64,000 nucleotides of DNA. Source: Palsa-739 sp036512155 (GTDB lineage: Bacteria; Actinomycetota; Thermoleophilia; Gaiellales; Gaiellaceae). Shown here one piece after another: positions 17,348 to 25,829 of the stretch. The stretch lies in contig DATCBD010000028.1 of assembly GCA_036512155.1 (NCBI GenBank), forward strand, positions 3,660 to 67,659. Reading direction: 5' to 3'. The first letter of the stretch is position 1. The number at the start of each line of letters is the position of its first letter. A model generated the notes under the pieces. The model had not been told where the DNA came from. It did not search any database and worked only from the letters and a program-made list of their open reading frames with translations. The translations under genes were made by a program, and so were the position numbers.

Positions 17348-18129
17348 GCGACCATGCACCTCTCGAGTGCGCGCCCCGCGAGCACGCGCAGCGCGTGCCG
17401 TCTGTACGCGGCCGTGCCGCGCACGTCGTCGATCGGGCTCGCTGCTGCGACGACTCGATCTGCGAATCCGTCCAGCTCCCCGGTAACGAACGTCGCAACC
17501 GGGCCTGCCGACCCGAATGCGGCCCGGGCCTCGTTGCGATCGCGGTCGACGCTCAGCGCGAGCGAGCAGACCGCGATCACCATCGCGTTCCGCGGGCCGA
17601 TCTTCATGAACGTCTGCGCCGCGCCGCTGGGCTCGATGTGCACCGCGACGATGAGCTCGTCCTCGGCGAGCGCGTTGCGCTTCGGCCCGACGAGGAACTC
17701 GGTGAGCGGAAGGCGACGCGTGCTGCGCACGCTCGCGACCTCGATCTCGGCGCGCTCGATCAGGAGCGGCGGCAGCGCGTCGCCGGCAGGCGAGGCGGTG
17801 CCGAGGTTGCCGCCGATCGTTCCGCGGTTGCGGATCTGCGGCGAGCCGACGGTGCGGGACGCCTCGGCGAGCGCGGGCAGCAGCGTCGCGAGCTCCGAGT
17901 GCTCGATCTCCGTGAACGTCAGGCCCGCGCCGAGCCGCAGCGAGCCGTTCTCGCGCGACCAGCCGCGCAGCTCGGGCACTTCGTTCAGGTTGAGCATCGC
18001 GTCGGGCCGCCGGCGGTCGAAGTTCAGGTCGACCATGAGGTCGGTCCCGCCCTCGATGGGCACGGCTCCGGGACGCTCGGCCCGCAGGCGCAACGCCTCG
18101 TCGAGCGTGCGCGGGCTGAGCACGTCCAT
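17344..18129 (-). CDS. xdhB: Xanthine dehydrogenase, FAD-binding subunit
   Basis: 261-residue medium subunit (CO dehydrogenase flavoprotein type). FAD loops are visible as PIEGGTDLMVDLN near residue 24 and RNRGTIGGNLGTASPAGD near residue 100; the C-terminal domain follows. First gene of the strand that continues through the other xdh subunits and the nucleoside transporter. Its ATG is 6 bases from TAGTGT (18141-18136), suggesting a leaderless message. Confidence 0.87.
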   Translation of the reverse strand: MDVLSPRTLDEALRLRAERPGAVPIEGGTDLMVDLNFDRRRPDAMLNLNEVPELRGWSRENGSLRLGAGLTFTEIEHSELATLLPALAEASRTVGSPQIRNRGTIGGNLGTASPAGDALPPLLIERAEIEVASVRSTRRLPLTEFLVGPKRNALAEDELIVAVHIEPSGAAQTFMKIGPRNAMVIAVCSLALSVDRDRNEARAAFGSAGPVATFVTGELDGFADRVVAAASPIDDVRGTAAYRRHALRVLAGRALERCMVA

Positions 18130-18162
18130 CCCGCAACACTAGAACAGCTTTAAGGTGGCTTC
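18130..18162. promoter_or_regulatory. Divergent promoters xdh operon / ade operon
   Basis: A 33-base gap between two ATG codons. Minus strand TAGTGT (18141-18136) ends 6 bases from the xdh start; plus strand TAAGGT (18151-18156) ends 6 bases from the ade start. Here the hexamers do not overlap. Any purine-responsive regulator would have to bind within or beside these few bases. No obvious dyad operator was seen. Confidence 0.5.
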
Positions 18163-19821
18163 ATGGCCGATCTCGCCCGCCGGATCGCCGTCGCCCGCGG
18201 CGCCGAGCCCGCCGATCTCGTCCTCACCGGAGGCCGGGTGCTCTCGGTCTTCACACGCGAATGGCTCGAAGTCGACGTCGCGATCGTGGACGGATGGATC
18301 GCCGGTCTCGGCGACTACGAGGGCCGAGAGACGATCGACGTCAACGGCCGCTACGTCGTTCCCGGCTTCATCGACGCGCACATGCATCTCGAGTCGACGA
18401 AGCTCCTGCCCGACGAGTTCGCGCGCCTCGTCCTGCCGCTCGGCACGACGGTCGTCGTCGCCGATCCGCACGAGATCGCGAACGTCCTCGGGACCGACGG
18501 CGTCCACTGGCTGATCGAGTTCTGCTCGGAGCTGCCGCTCGACGTGTACTTCATGGCGTCGTCGTGCGTGCCCGCATCGCCGTTCGAATCGCCGCGGCGC
18601 GCGCTCGGCGACGAGGAGCTCGAGTCCCTGTTGCGCCGACGCCGCGTACTCGGCCTCGCCGAGATGATGAACTTCCCCGGGGTCGTCGCCGGCGATCCGC
18701 GCGAGCTGTCGAAGCTCGGACTGAACGGGGCCGAGCATGCAGATGGGCACGCGCCCGGGCTCAGGGGCAAGGAGCTGAACGCGTACGCGGCGGCGGGCAT
18801 CCGCTCCGACCACGAGGCGCTCACGCTCGAGGAGGGACGCGAACGCCTGCGCGCAGGCATCTGGCTCCTGATCCGCGAAGCCTCGATGGCGCGGAACCTC
18901 GAGGCGCTCGTCCCGCTCATCACCGAGTTCGGGCCGGCGCAGATCGCGTTCTGCACGGACGATCGCGATCCCGACGACATCGTCGACGACGGCCACATCA
19001 ACGGGATGGTGCGCAAGGCCGTGGCGGCGGGCGTCCCGCCGGAGGACGCGCTCGTCTGCGCGACGCTCAATCCCGCGCGCTGGCACGGACTGCGCGATCT
19101 CGGCGCGCTTGCGCCCGGCTACCGCGCGGACGTCGTCGTTCTTCCCAATCTGGAGAGCTTCGGCCCCGAGCTCGTGCTCAAGGGCGGCCGGCGTATCGGG
19201 GACTTCGCGCGCCCGGAGGTTCCGGACTGGGTGCAGCAGTCCGTGCGGATCGCGCCGCTCGGTCGCCGCGCGTTCGACGTGCCGGGCTGCGACCGCGTGC
19301 GCGCGATCGGCCTCATTCCCGATCAGGTCGTGACAGAGTCGCTCGTCGTCGACGCCGGCACGGAGGATCTCGCCAAGATCGCTGTGATCGAACGGCACCT
19401 CGCCACCGGGCGCATCGGCGTCGGCTTCGTGCACGGCTCCGGTCTGCAGCGCGGTGCGCTCGCGTCGACGGTTGCGCACGATGCCCACAACATCGTCGTC
19501 GTCGGAAAGTCGGACGACGACATGCTCGCCGCGGTGCAGCGCGTGGTCGAGCTCGCGGGCGGCATTGTCGCCGTCGAGGACGGGCGCGTGGTCGCCGAGT
19601 GCCCTCTACCGGTGGCCGGCCTCTTCTCGGTCGCGCCCCTCGCGGACGTGATCGCGCAGAGCCGCGCGTGCAACGAGGCCGCGACGGCGATGGGCTGGAG
19701 CGGCGCCACGCCGTTCCTCACGCTGTCGTTCCTCGCGCTCTCCGTCATCCCCGCGTTGAAGATCACCGACCGGGGCCTCGTCGACGTCGAGCGCTTCGAG
19801 CTCGTGCCGTTGTGCTGCTGA
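18163..19821 (+). CDS. ade: Adenine deaminase
   Basis: 552-residue metal-dependent amidohydrolase converting adenine to hypoxanthine. It has the family layout: GGRVLSVFTREWLEVDVAIV at the start, PGFIDAHMHLESTKLLPDEF with two metal ligands, VVADPHEIANVLG, EMMNFPGVV, the FCTDDRDPDDIVDDGHIN motif, and a C-terminal adenine deaminase domain with MGWSGATPFLTLSFLALSVIP. First gene of a plus-strand run of six purine-catabolism genes. Start ATG 18163 has TAAGGT 6 bases upstream. Confidence 0.92.
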   Translation: MADLARRIAVARGAEPADLVLTGGRVLSVFTREWLEVDVAIVDGWIAGLGDYEGRETIDVNGRYVVPGFIDAHMHLESTKLLPDEFARLVLPLGTTVVVADPHEIANVLGTDGVHWLIEFCSELPLDVYFMASSCVPASPFESPRRALGDEELESLLRRRRVLGLAEMMNFPGVVAGDPRELSKLGLNGAEHADGHAPGLRGKELNAYAAAGIRSDHEALTLEEGRERLRAGIWLLIREASMARNLEALVPLITEFGPAQIAFCTDDRDPDDIVDDGHINGMVRKAVAAGVPPEDALVCATLNPARWHGLRDLGALAPGYRADVVVLPNLESFGPELVLKGGRRIGDFARPEVPDWVQQSVRIAPLGRRAFDVPGCDRVRAIGLIPDQVVTESLVVDAGTEDLAKIAVIERHLATGRIGVGFVHGSGLQRGALASTVAHDAHNIVVVGKSDDDMLAAVQRVVELAGGIVAVEDGRVVAECPLPVAGLFSVAPLADVIAQSRACNEAATAMGWSGATPFLTLSFLALSVIPALKITDRGLVDVERFELVPLCC

Positions 19822-21113
19822 CCGGCGCGCACGTCGTCACGATGGACGACGCCGGCACCGAGCACGCCGACGGCTGGGTTCACGTCGAAGACGGAGTGAT
19901 CGCTGCGGTCGGCGGCGGCGCTCCGCCCGCAGGCGAGCACATCGACCTGAGCGGCGCCGTCGTCACGCCCGGCCTCGTCAACACGCATCACCATCTGTAC
20001 CAGACGCTCACGCGCGCGCGTGCGCAGGAGGCGAACCTCTTCGAGTGGCTGCGCGCGCTCTATCCCGTCTGGAGCAAGATCGACGAGGAGTCGGTGTACT
20101 CGGCGGCCCGCACGGGCCTCGCGGAGCTCGCGCTCTCCGGCTGCACGACCGTGTTCGACCACCACTACGTCTTCCCGCGCGGGACGAGCGGGCTGATCGA
20201 GGCGGAGCTGCGCGCCGCGGACGAGCTCGGCGTCGCGCTGATCGCGTCACGCGGCTCGATGGATCTCGGCGAGTCCCAGGGCGGCCTGCCGCCCGACTCG
20301 CTCGTCGAGGACATCGACACGATCCTCGCCGAGACCGAACGGCTTGCGTCCGCCTACCCGGGGAAGATCGTCGCGGCGCCGTGCTCGCCGTTCTCGGTGA
20401 CGAAGGAGCTGATGCAGGCGTCGGCCGCGCTTGCACGCCGCCTCGACCTGCAATTGCACACGCACCTCGCGGAGACGAGCGAGGAGGGCTCGTACTGCCA
20501 CGAGCTGTACGGGTGCACGCCGGTCGAGTACCTCGAATCGCTCGGCTGGCTCGCCGGAGACGTGTGGTGCGCGCACTGCGTTCATCTCTCTGCCGGTGAA
20601 GTCGCGCAGTTTGGGCGGACGGGAACGGGCGTCGCCCATTGTCCGACGTCCAACCTGCGCCTCGGTGCAGGGGTCGCGCCGGTGCGCGACATGCTCGACG
20701 CCGGCGTGCGCGTGGGACTCGGCGTCGACGGATCGGCGTCGAACGAGCGTGGTGACCTGCTCTTCGAGGTGAAGCAGGCGCTCCTCGTCGCCCGAGGCCG
20801 CGGCGGCCCAAGGGCGATGACCGTTCGCGACGCCCTGCGGATCGGGACGCGCGGCGGCGCGGCCGTGCTCGGCCGGCCCGACATCGGCTCACTCGAGCCC
20901 GGAAAGCGGGCCGATCTCGCGGTCTGGCGCACCGACGGCCTGGAGCTCGCTGGAGCCGCCGATCCGATTGCCGGCCTCGTCCTCTCGGCGCCGCACCGGG
21001 TCGACCGGCTGTACGTGGGCGGCGAGGAGGTCGTCCGCGACGGTCGGCTCGTCCGGGCGGATGAGGACGAGATCGCGCGCCAACAGCGGGCGCAAGCGGG
21101 AAGATTCGCCTGA
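19812..21113 (+). CDS. 8-oxoguanine deaminase-type amidohydrolase
   Basis: 433-residue amidohydrolase. PGLVNTHHHLYQTLTRA provides metal ligands, HTHLAET and WCAHCVHLS the central His residues, and GVDGSASNE the catalytic Asp. The N-terminal stretch resembles 8-oxoguanine deaminase and the related AtzB-type enzymes; such a deaminase turns 8-oxoguanine directly into urate, which would feed PuuD downstream. Guanine or another aminopurine could also be the substrate. GTG start lies 10 bases inside the end of ade; its TGA shares a base with the next ATG. Confidence 0.78.
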   Translation: MLLTGAHVVTMDDAGTEHADGWVHVEDGVIAAVGGGAPPAGEHIDLSGAVVTPGLVNTHHHLYQTLTRARAQEANLFEWLRALYPVWSKIDEESVYSAARTGLAELALSGCTTVFDHHYVFPRGTSGLIEAELRAADELGVALIASRGSMDLGESQGGLPPDSLVEDIDTILAETERLASAYPGKIVAAPCSPFSVTKELMQASAALARRLDLQLHTHLAETSEEGSYCHELYGCTPVEYLESLGWLAGDVWCAHCVHLSAGEVAQFGRTGTGVAHCPTSNLRLGAGVAPVRDMLDAGVRVGLGVDGSASNERGDLLFEVKQALLVARGRGGPRAMTVRDALRIGTRGGAAVLGRPDIGSLEPGKRADLAVWRTDGLELAGAADPIAGLVLSAPHRVDRLYVGGEEVVRDGRLVRADEDEIARQQRAQAGRFA

Positions 21114-21394
21114 TGCTCTCCACCCACGTCCTCGACACGGCGAACGGCAGGCCCGCGGCAGGCGTGCGCGTCGAGCTCTTCCACGGCGACGACCTCGTCG
21201 CGTCCGCCGAGACCGACGCCGACGGACGCATCCGCGAGCTCGCCGACGTGGCGGCCGGGACGTACCGCCTCGTCTTCCATCCGCCGTCGCCGTTCTTCAC
21301 GCGCGTCGAGCTGCAGCTCGAGCTCGGCGACGGCGATCATCACGTACCGCTGCTCGTCTCTCCCTATTCGTGCGCGACGTATCGCGGCAGTTGA
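21113..21394 (+). CDS. hiuH: 5-hydroxyisourate hydrolase (transthyretin-like)
   Basis: 93-residue protein that opens 5-hydroxyisourate to OHCU, the step after urate oxidase. Short and typical: LSTHVLDTANGRPAAGV at the N-terminus (conserved His), TYRLVFHPPSPFF in the middle, HHVPLLVSPYSCATYRGS at the end with the diagnostic YRGS tail. Starts on the ATG of a TGATG junction and ends in TTGA with the next gene. Confidence 0.93.
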   Translation: MLSTHVLDTANGRPAAGVRVELFHGDDLVASAETDADGRIRELADVAAGTYRLVFHPPSPFFTRVELQLELGDGDHHVPLLVSPYSCATYRGS

Positions 21395-21786
21395 CCGTCG
21401 ACGAGCTCGTGGAGCTGTTCAGCGGGCGCACGCGCTTCGTCGAGAAGCTCGTGCACGAGGAGGATCCACTCGGACAGGCGCGTGACGTCGCACACGGGCT
21501 GACCGACGACGAGAAGGCCGAGGCGCTCGCAGCGCATCCGCGCATCGGCGAGCGCTCGCCGGAGCAGCATGGTGACGACCCGGCCGTGCTCGCAGAGCTG
21601 GCCGAGCTAAACCGCGAGTACGAGGAGCGCTTCGGCTTCCGCTTCGTCGTCTTCGTGCACGGCCGCTCGCGCACGGAGATCCTCCCCGAGCTGCACGAAC
21701 GGCTGCAGAACACGCGCGAGCAGGAGCTCGACAACGGGCTCGAAGCCCTCGTCTCGATCGCGGAGGACCGATGGCGTCCGTCCTGA
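21391..21786 (+). CDS. uraD: OHCU decarboxylase (short form)
   Basis: Decarboxylates OHCU to S-allantoin. Only 131 residues against about 160-170 in most relatives, yet the catalytic motif HPRIGE is present near residue 50, followed by EERFGFRFVVFVHGRSRTEI. The shortening is at the N-terminus. Start taken as TTG at 21391, overlapping the hiuH stop as TTGA; GTG at 21370 is in frame and would add seven residues. The last 16 bases overlap puuD. Confidence 0.85.
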   Translation: MTVDELVELFSGRTRFVEKLVHEEDPLGQARDVAHGLTDDEKAEALAAHPRIGERSPEQHGDDPAVLAELAELNREYEERFGFRFVVFVHGRSRTEILPELHERLQNTREQELDNGLEALVSIAEDRWRPS

Positions 21787-22961
21787 GCCCGTACGCGACC
21801 GACTGGCTCGACCTCGTGTTCCGGTGGTTCCACGTGATCGCCGGGATCGTGTGGATCGGGACGTCGTTCTACTTCGTCGCACTCGACAACCATCTCGAGC
21901 CGGTGGAAGGCCGCGACGACCTCACCGGCGACACGTGGGAGATCCACGGCGGCGGCTTCTACCGCATCGAGAAGTACCGCGTTGCGCCGCAGCGCCTGCC
22001 GGAGCCGCTGCACTGGTTCAAGTGGGAGGCGTACTGGACCTGGATCTCGGGCTTCACGCTCTTCGTCGTCCTCTACTACTTCCAGGCGCACGAGACGCTC
22101 ATCGATCCGACGGTCGCGAACCTCTCGACGGTGGAGGCCGTCGGCGCGAGCGTCGGGCTGCTGATCGCGGCCTGGCTCGTGTACGACGCGCTCTGCCGAA
22201 CCATCGGCCGCCGCAGCGAGAAGGCGCTCGCTGCCTGCATCGTCGCGCTCGTGGTCGGCACGGCGTACGGGGTCACGCATCTCTTCGCCGCACGAGCGGC
22301 ATATCTCCAGGTCGGCGCGATGCTCGGAACGATCATGGTGGCGAACGTCTTCTTCGTGATCATCCCCGCGCACCGGGAGCTCATCCGGGCGAAGAAGGCG
22401 GGGCGCGCGCCCGATCCGGCGGCGAACGTGCGCGGCAAGCAGCGCTCGGTCCACAACAACTACTTCACGCTGCCCGTCCTCTTCACCATGCTCGCCGGCC
22501 ATTTCCCGTTCACGTACGGGCACGCCCACAGCTGGGCGATCCTCGTCTGCCTGATGGCGATCGGCGCGCTCATTCGCGTCTACTTCAACAACCGCCACGC
22601 GGGTCGCACGCTCTGGTGGATCCCGGTCGCGGCGGCGCTCGGCATCGCCGGGATCGCGATCTGGATCCGGCCTGCCTCCGTGCCTGCCTCGGGCGCGCCC
22701 GTGCCCTTCTCGCAGATTCAGTCCATCGTCCAGCAGCGGTGCGCGTACTGCCACTCGATGCATCCGAAAAGCACGACCTACACGACGGCGCCGCAGGGGA
22801 TCCGCTTCGACACGCAGCAGGAGATCGCGAGCCAGGCGTCCCTGATCGAGACGGTGGCGGTGCAGTCGAAGCTCATGCCGCTCAACAACAAGACGAACAT
22901 GACCGATGCCGAGCGACGGTTGCTCGGCGCGTGGATCGCGCAAGGTGCGAAGATCAAATGA
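21771..22961 (+). CDS. puuD: Membrane urate oxidase PuuD with C-terminal cytochrome c domain
   Basis: 396-residue integral membrane protein. The first 300 residues are the DUF989/PuuD region with about eight hydrophobic segments, starting at DLVFRWFHVIAGIVWIGTSF. A C-terminal cytochrome c domain follows with the haem site CAYCH at 324-328 and a possible axial Met in KLMPLNN. PuuD oxidises urate to 5-hydroxyisourate and passes electrons through its haem to the respiratory chain, so no H2O2 is made. It depends on cytochrome c maturation; ccm genes lie 7 kb away. Its stop overlaps the next ATG (ATGA). Confidence 0.9.
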   Translation: MASVLSPYATDWLDLVFRWFHVIAGIVWIGTSFYFVALDNHLEPVEGRDDLTGDTWEIHGGGFYRIEKYRVAPQRLPEPLHWFKWEAYWTWISGFTLFVVLYYFQAHETLIDPTVANLSTVEAVGASVGLLIAAWLVYDALCRTIGRRSEKALAACIVALVVGTAYGVTHLFAARAAYLQVGAMLGTIMVANVFFVIIPAHRELIRAKKAGRAPDPAANVRGKQRSVHNNYFTLPVLFTMLAGHFPFTYGHAHSWAILVCLMAIGALIRVYFNNRHAGRTLWWIPVAAALGIAGIAIWIRPASVPASGAPVPFSQIQSIVQQRCAYCHSMHPKSTTYTTAPQGIRFDTQQEIASQASLIETVAVQSKLMPLNNKTNMTDAERRLLGAWIAQGAKIK

Positions 22962-23365
22962 TGCTGCGCATCTCCGCAGGCGGGTTCGAATTCGTCGCGC
23001 GACTCGAGGACGACGCACCGGACACGGTCGCCGCCTTCCGCAAGACGCTCCCGTACGACTCGAACATCATCCACGTCCGCTGGAGCGGCGAAGGCTGCTG
23101 GATCCCCATGGGCGATCTCGACCTCGGCGTCGGACCAGAGAACGCCACGCGCTACCCCAGCCCGGGCGAGATCATCTTCTTCCCCGGCGGCATAAGCGAG
23201 ACGGAGCTGCTGATCGCGTACGGCTACGTCGCGTTCGCGAGCAAGGCGGGCGCGCTCGCGGGCAACCACTTCGCGACCATCGTCGAGGGCAACGAGAATC
23301 TCCGTCCGCTCGGAGTCAAGTGCCTCTGGGAAGGCGCACAGGAGATCTCATTCCGCGAGGCGTGA
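22958..23365 (+). CDS. DUF3830 family protein (cyclophilin-like fold), role unknown
   Basis: 135-residue protein that I recognise as DUF3830, a family with a cyclophilin-like barrel and no known reaction. Conserved stretches: NIIHVRWSGEGCWIPMGDLD, PSPGEIIFFPGGISETE, and AGNHFATIVEGNENL. Start ATG 22958 overlaps the puuD stop (ATGA); ATG 22961 follows at once. Being the last gene of the urate-degradation run, and convergent with allantoate amidohydrolase, it may act on a purine-ring breakdown product. That role is inferred from position only. Confidence 0.7.
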   Translation: MMLRISAGGFEFVARLEDDAPDTVAAFRKTLPYDSNIIHVRWSGEGCWIPMGDLDLGVGPENATRYPSPGEIIFFPGGISETELLIAYGYVAFASKAGALAGNHFATIVEGNENLRPLGVKCLWEGAQEISFREA

Positions 23366-24331
23366 GAGCGCCGCGGCAAGCACATCGACGGCGAGTGCGA
23401 TGTCCTCGGGATCGCTGTGCTCGTCCGGCGAATGGCTGACGCCCCCGGCGCCGCTCCGCACGAAGAGCATTCCGCAACGCACGCCGGCAGCCGTGAGCAC
23501 GCCGGCATCGTGACCTGCGCCCGACACGAGCTCGGGTGCCGCCAGATCGCGCCGCTCGAGCTCCTCGCGTAGCACCGCCCGCACTTCTTCGTCCATCGCC
23601 ACCGGCTCCGTCACCATCTGCGGATCGAAGCCGATCGCGGCGACCAGCGCGTCGAGCCGCTCGCGGTCGGGGGCGCGCACGTCGACGCTGACCGTCGCGC
23701 GCTCAGGGATGACGTTGACCGCGCCGGGCGCCACCACGATCTCCCCGACGGTCGCAACCGTTCCGGGGATGGAGAGCGCCGCGTCCCGCGCGCGGAGCAC
23801 GAGCTCGGCGGCATCCACGAGCGCGTCGCGTCGCCCCTCCATCGGCGTCGTCCCCGCGTGCCCGGCCACACCGTCAAGCACGACCTCGCCGCGCGCGAGG
23901 CCGACAATCGCGCTGACGACGCCGAGCGGCTCCTCACGGCGCAGAAGCACCGGGCCCTGCTCGATGTGCACCTCGACGTACACCTCAGGTTTGCGCACGA
24001 GCCCGAGGCTGCCGCCGAAGCCGCGCTCCTCGTCGCGGAACGCCACGACGCCGATCGGCGCGTCGATCCGTTCCGCCGCCTCGATTCCGGCGAGCACGCC
24101 GAGCACGCCGTCGTAGCGGCCGCCGTTCGGAACGGAGTCGAGGTGCGAGCCGGTCCACACACGCGCGTTGCCGCGCGTGCCGATGAGGTTGCCCGCAGCG
24201 TCGACCTCGACGTCGAGGCCCGCCTCGCGCATCCAGCCGGCGGCGAGCTCGTGCGCGCGGTCTTCCTCCGGCGAGTAGCCGACGCGATCGCCGATCGCGT
24301 AGACCTCCTCGATCCGCTCCAGCAGGCGCAC
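23348..24331 (-). CDS. allC: Allantoate amidohydrolase / M20 zinc hydrolase, shortened
   Basis: 327-residue member of the allantoate amidohydrolase / N-carbamoyl-L-amino acid hydrolase branch of M20. Motifs: VWTGSHLDSVPNGGRYDGVLGV, FRDEERGFGG, EVHIEQGPVL, GVAGHAGTTPMEGRRDA, GAGHDAGVLTAAGV, and the final HSPDEHSDPED. Relatives have about 410 residues; 35-55 residues between the EE motif and HIEQG are missing. Placement beside the urate genes supports allantoate as substrate. It converges on the DUF3830 gene with an 18-base overlap. GTG start. Confidence 0.8.
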   Translation of the reverse strand: MRLLERIEEVYAIGDRVGYSPEEDRAHELAAGWMREAGLDVEVDAAGNLIGTRGNARVWTGSHLDSVPNGGRYDGVLGVLAGIEAAERIDAPIGVVAFRDEERGFGGSLGLVRKPEVYVEVHIEQGPVLLRREEPLGVVSAIVGLARGEVVLDGVAGHAGTTPMEGRRDALVDAAELVLRARDAALSIPGTVATVGEIVVAPGAVNVIPERATVSVDVRAPDRERLDALVAAIGFDPQMVTEPVAMDEEVRAVLREELERRDLAAPELVSGAGHDAGVLTAAGVRCGMLFVRSGAGGVSHSPDEHSDPEDIALAVDVLAAALSRLAE

Positions 24332-24352
24332 GAACGTTCTCTACACGAAACG

Positions 24353-24386
24353 GGCCCCCGAGCGCGCGTGAGCGATCTCGGGGGCC
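24353..24386 (-). terminator. Hairpin upstream of allantoate amidohydrolase
   Basis: GGCCCCCGAG and CTCGGGGGCC form a 10-bp stem with a 14-base loop in the 107-base gap after the methyltransferase gene. On the minus strand the stem is followed by CCGTTTCGTG, a weak T tract, so it may end the haem operon transcript or attenuate entry into the amidohydrolase gene, whose start is 21 bases further on. Confidence 0.45.
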
Positions 24387-24438
24387 TTAGGGCGTCCGGA
24401 CCGGTGCAACCGTGTCGCGAACGTCCGTTGGCAGGAGA

Positions 24439-25032
24439 CTAACGCTTCCGGGCGCGAAGTGCCGTCGCCGGATCCGCGCCGAAGGCCGCGCAATCCGTGA
24501 AGCCGCGCCGCCCGAGCTCGACCCGCAGGCGCTCGTCCCCGACGTAGATCGGTGTCTCGGTGCCGCGCGAGAACGAGAAGGCGACCGTCCCACCGGGCGC
24601 CGTCACGCGGGCGAGCTCGTCGAAGAACGGAACGGCGTTCATGAGCACGACGAGATCGAACGACCCGTCTCCGAACGGGAGATGGGCGGCGTCGGCCACC
24701 TCGTACCGGACACGGCCGCCCTTGCGCTGCGCCTCCGCGAGCATGGCGGGAGAAAGGTCGACGCCCGTCACCTCGGCGGACGGGAACCAGTCCGCGAGGG
24801 CCACTGCAGCGACACCCGTGCCGGTGCCGACGTCGAGGACGCGCGACGGTGGCGCGATGTCCTCGAGTGCGAGCCGGAGCGCGCCGAGATGATGCGGACC
24901 GATGCGGGTCTCCCACGTCGGCGCGATGCGCTCGAACATGTCGCGCATCCGGCCACGCAGGAGACGCCACAGCACAGGGCGACGGACGACCGCATCGGTG
25001 ATCCAACGGGCGATCCGCCTCTCGTCGATCAC
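24439..25032 (-). CDS. Class I SAM-dependent methyltransferase (UbiE/COQ5-like)
   Basis: 197-residue Rossmann methyltransferase. SAM-binding motif I is VLDVGTGTGVAAVAL at about residue 65, followed by VTGVDLSPAML (acidic ribose ligand) and VADAAHLPFGDGSFDLVV. Resembles the Methyltransf_11/UbiE group, but the substrate is not evident. GTG start overlaps the SAM hydrolase stop (GTGA), so a methyltransferase and a SAM-cleaving enzyme are co-translated at the end of the haem operon. Confidence 0.8.
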   Translation of the reverse strand: MIDERRIARWITDAVVRRPVLWRLLRGRMRDMFERIAPTWETRIGPHHLGALRLALEDIAPPSRVLDVGTGTGVAAVALADWFPSAEVTGVDLSPAMLAEAQRKGGRVRYEVADAAHLPFGDGSFDLVVLMNAVPFFDELARVTAPGGTVAFSFSRGTETPIYVGDERLRVELGRRGFTDCAAFGADPATALRARKR

Positions 25033-25829
25033 TGCGGCGTGATGGTGAGAGCGCTGCCCTCGTCGACGCCGAGCAGGTCAGCGGCGCTCCCTCGCGCGAC
25101 GGCCACTGCAACGTTGCGATAGCTGTCCTCGTACAGGATCAGCTCTCCCGCGCGCGCGTCCCCGAACGTCCGCGCGGCGACGGCGAACCATCGGTTGTCG
25201 TCGCGCCCCAGCTCGACGCGCGTGCCGGGGACGACGGCTGCACCATCGAGCTGCTCGCGCGTGAGGTTGAGGGAGACATTGCCGAAGCGGTCGACGGCGA
25301 GCACCGTGGCCCGGATCCCCGACGCATCGATCTCGGGCTCGGGCACGTCGAGGCGGACGAGCTCGGCGCGGTCGATCGGTGGACCGAGCTCGGCGATCGG
25401 CACGCCGGCGGCGAGGTGCGCGGCGGCGGGCGAGAAGAGGTCGCGACCGTGGAACGTCCGTGAGACGCGCTCCAGTGCGTAGGCCGGATTGGCGAGCTCG
25501 TGCGCGGCCGCGACGCCGCCGAAACGATCGACCGCGGGCAGCAGTAGGCCGTTGTCGGGGCCGACGTACAGGCGGCCCTCGCCGTCCTCGAGCACGAGCG
25601 GCCGGCGGGAGCCGCCGACACCGGGATCGACCACGGCGAGGTGCACGCCGGCGGGCATGTATGCGAGCGTGTTCGAGAGCACGAGCGCGCCCTGCAGGAT
25701 GCGTCCCGGCCGGATGCCGTGGGTGATGTCGATGATCTGCGCGTCTGGCGCAATGCGCTTCATGACGCCGTGGCACGTGCCGACGAAGTCGTCCTGGAGC
25801 CCGAAGTCGGTCAAGAACGTGATGAACAT
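25029..25829 (-). CDS. S-adenosyl-L-methionine hydrolase (adenosine-forming), DUF62
   Basis: 266-residue member of the SAM hydroxide adenosyltransferase / chlorinase-fluorinase family, which cleaves SAM to adenosine and methionine. N-terminal FLTDFGLQDDFVGTCHGVM and DITHGI, then the conserved Asp-Arg-His set in VVDPGVGGSRRPL and TFHGRDLFSPAAAHLA; the C-terminal barrel has VLAVDRFGNVSLNL. The hydrolase signature with the Arg argues against a halogenase. ATG shares one base with the hemD stop. Confidence 0.86.
   Translation of the reverse strand: MFITFLTDFGLQDDFVGTCHGVMKRIAPDAQIIDITHGIRPGRILQGALVLSNTLAYMPAGVHLAVVDPGVGGSRRPLVLEDGEGRLYVGPDNGLLLPAVDRFGGVAAAHELANPAYALERVSRTFHGRDLFSPAAAHLAAGVPIAELGPPIDRAELVRLDVPEPEIDASGIRATVLAVDRFGNVSLNLTREQLDGAAVVPGTRVELGRDDNRWFAVAARTFGDARAGELILYEDSYRNVAVAVARGSAADLLGVDEGSALTITPQ

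Noticed and set aside
18261..21113. 950-codon frame covering ade and the deaminase
   Set aside because: First 517 codons are an out-of-frame reading of ade; the true deaminase starts at GTG 19812.
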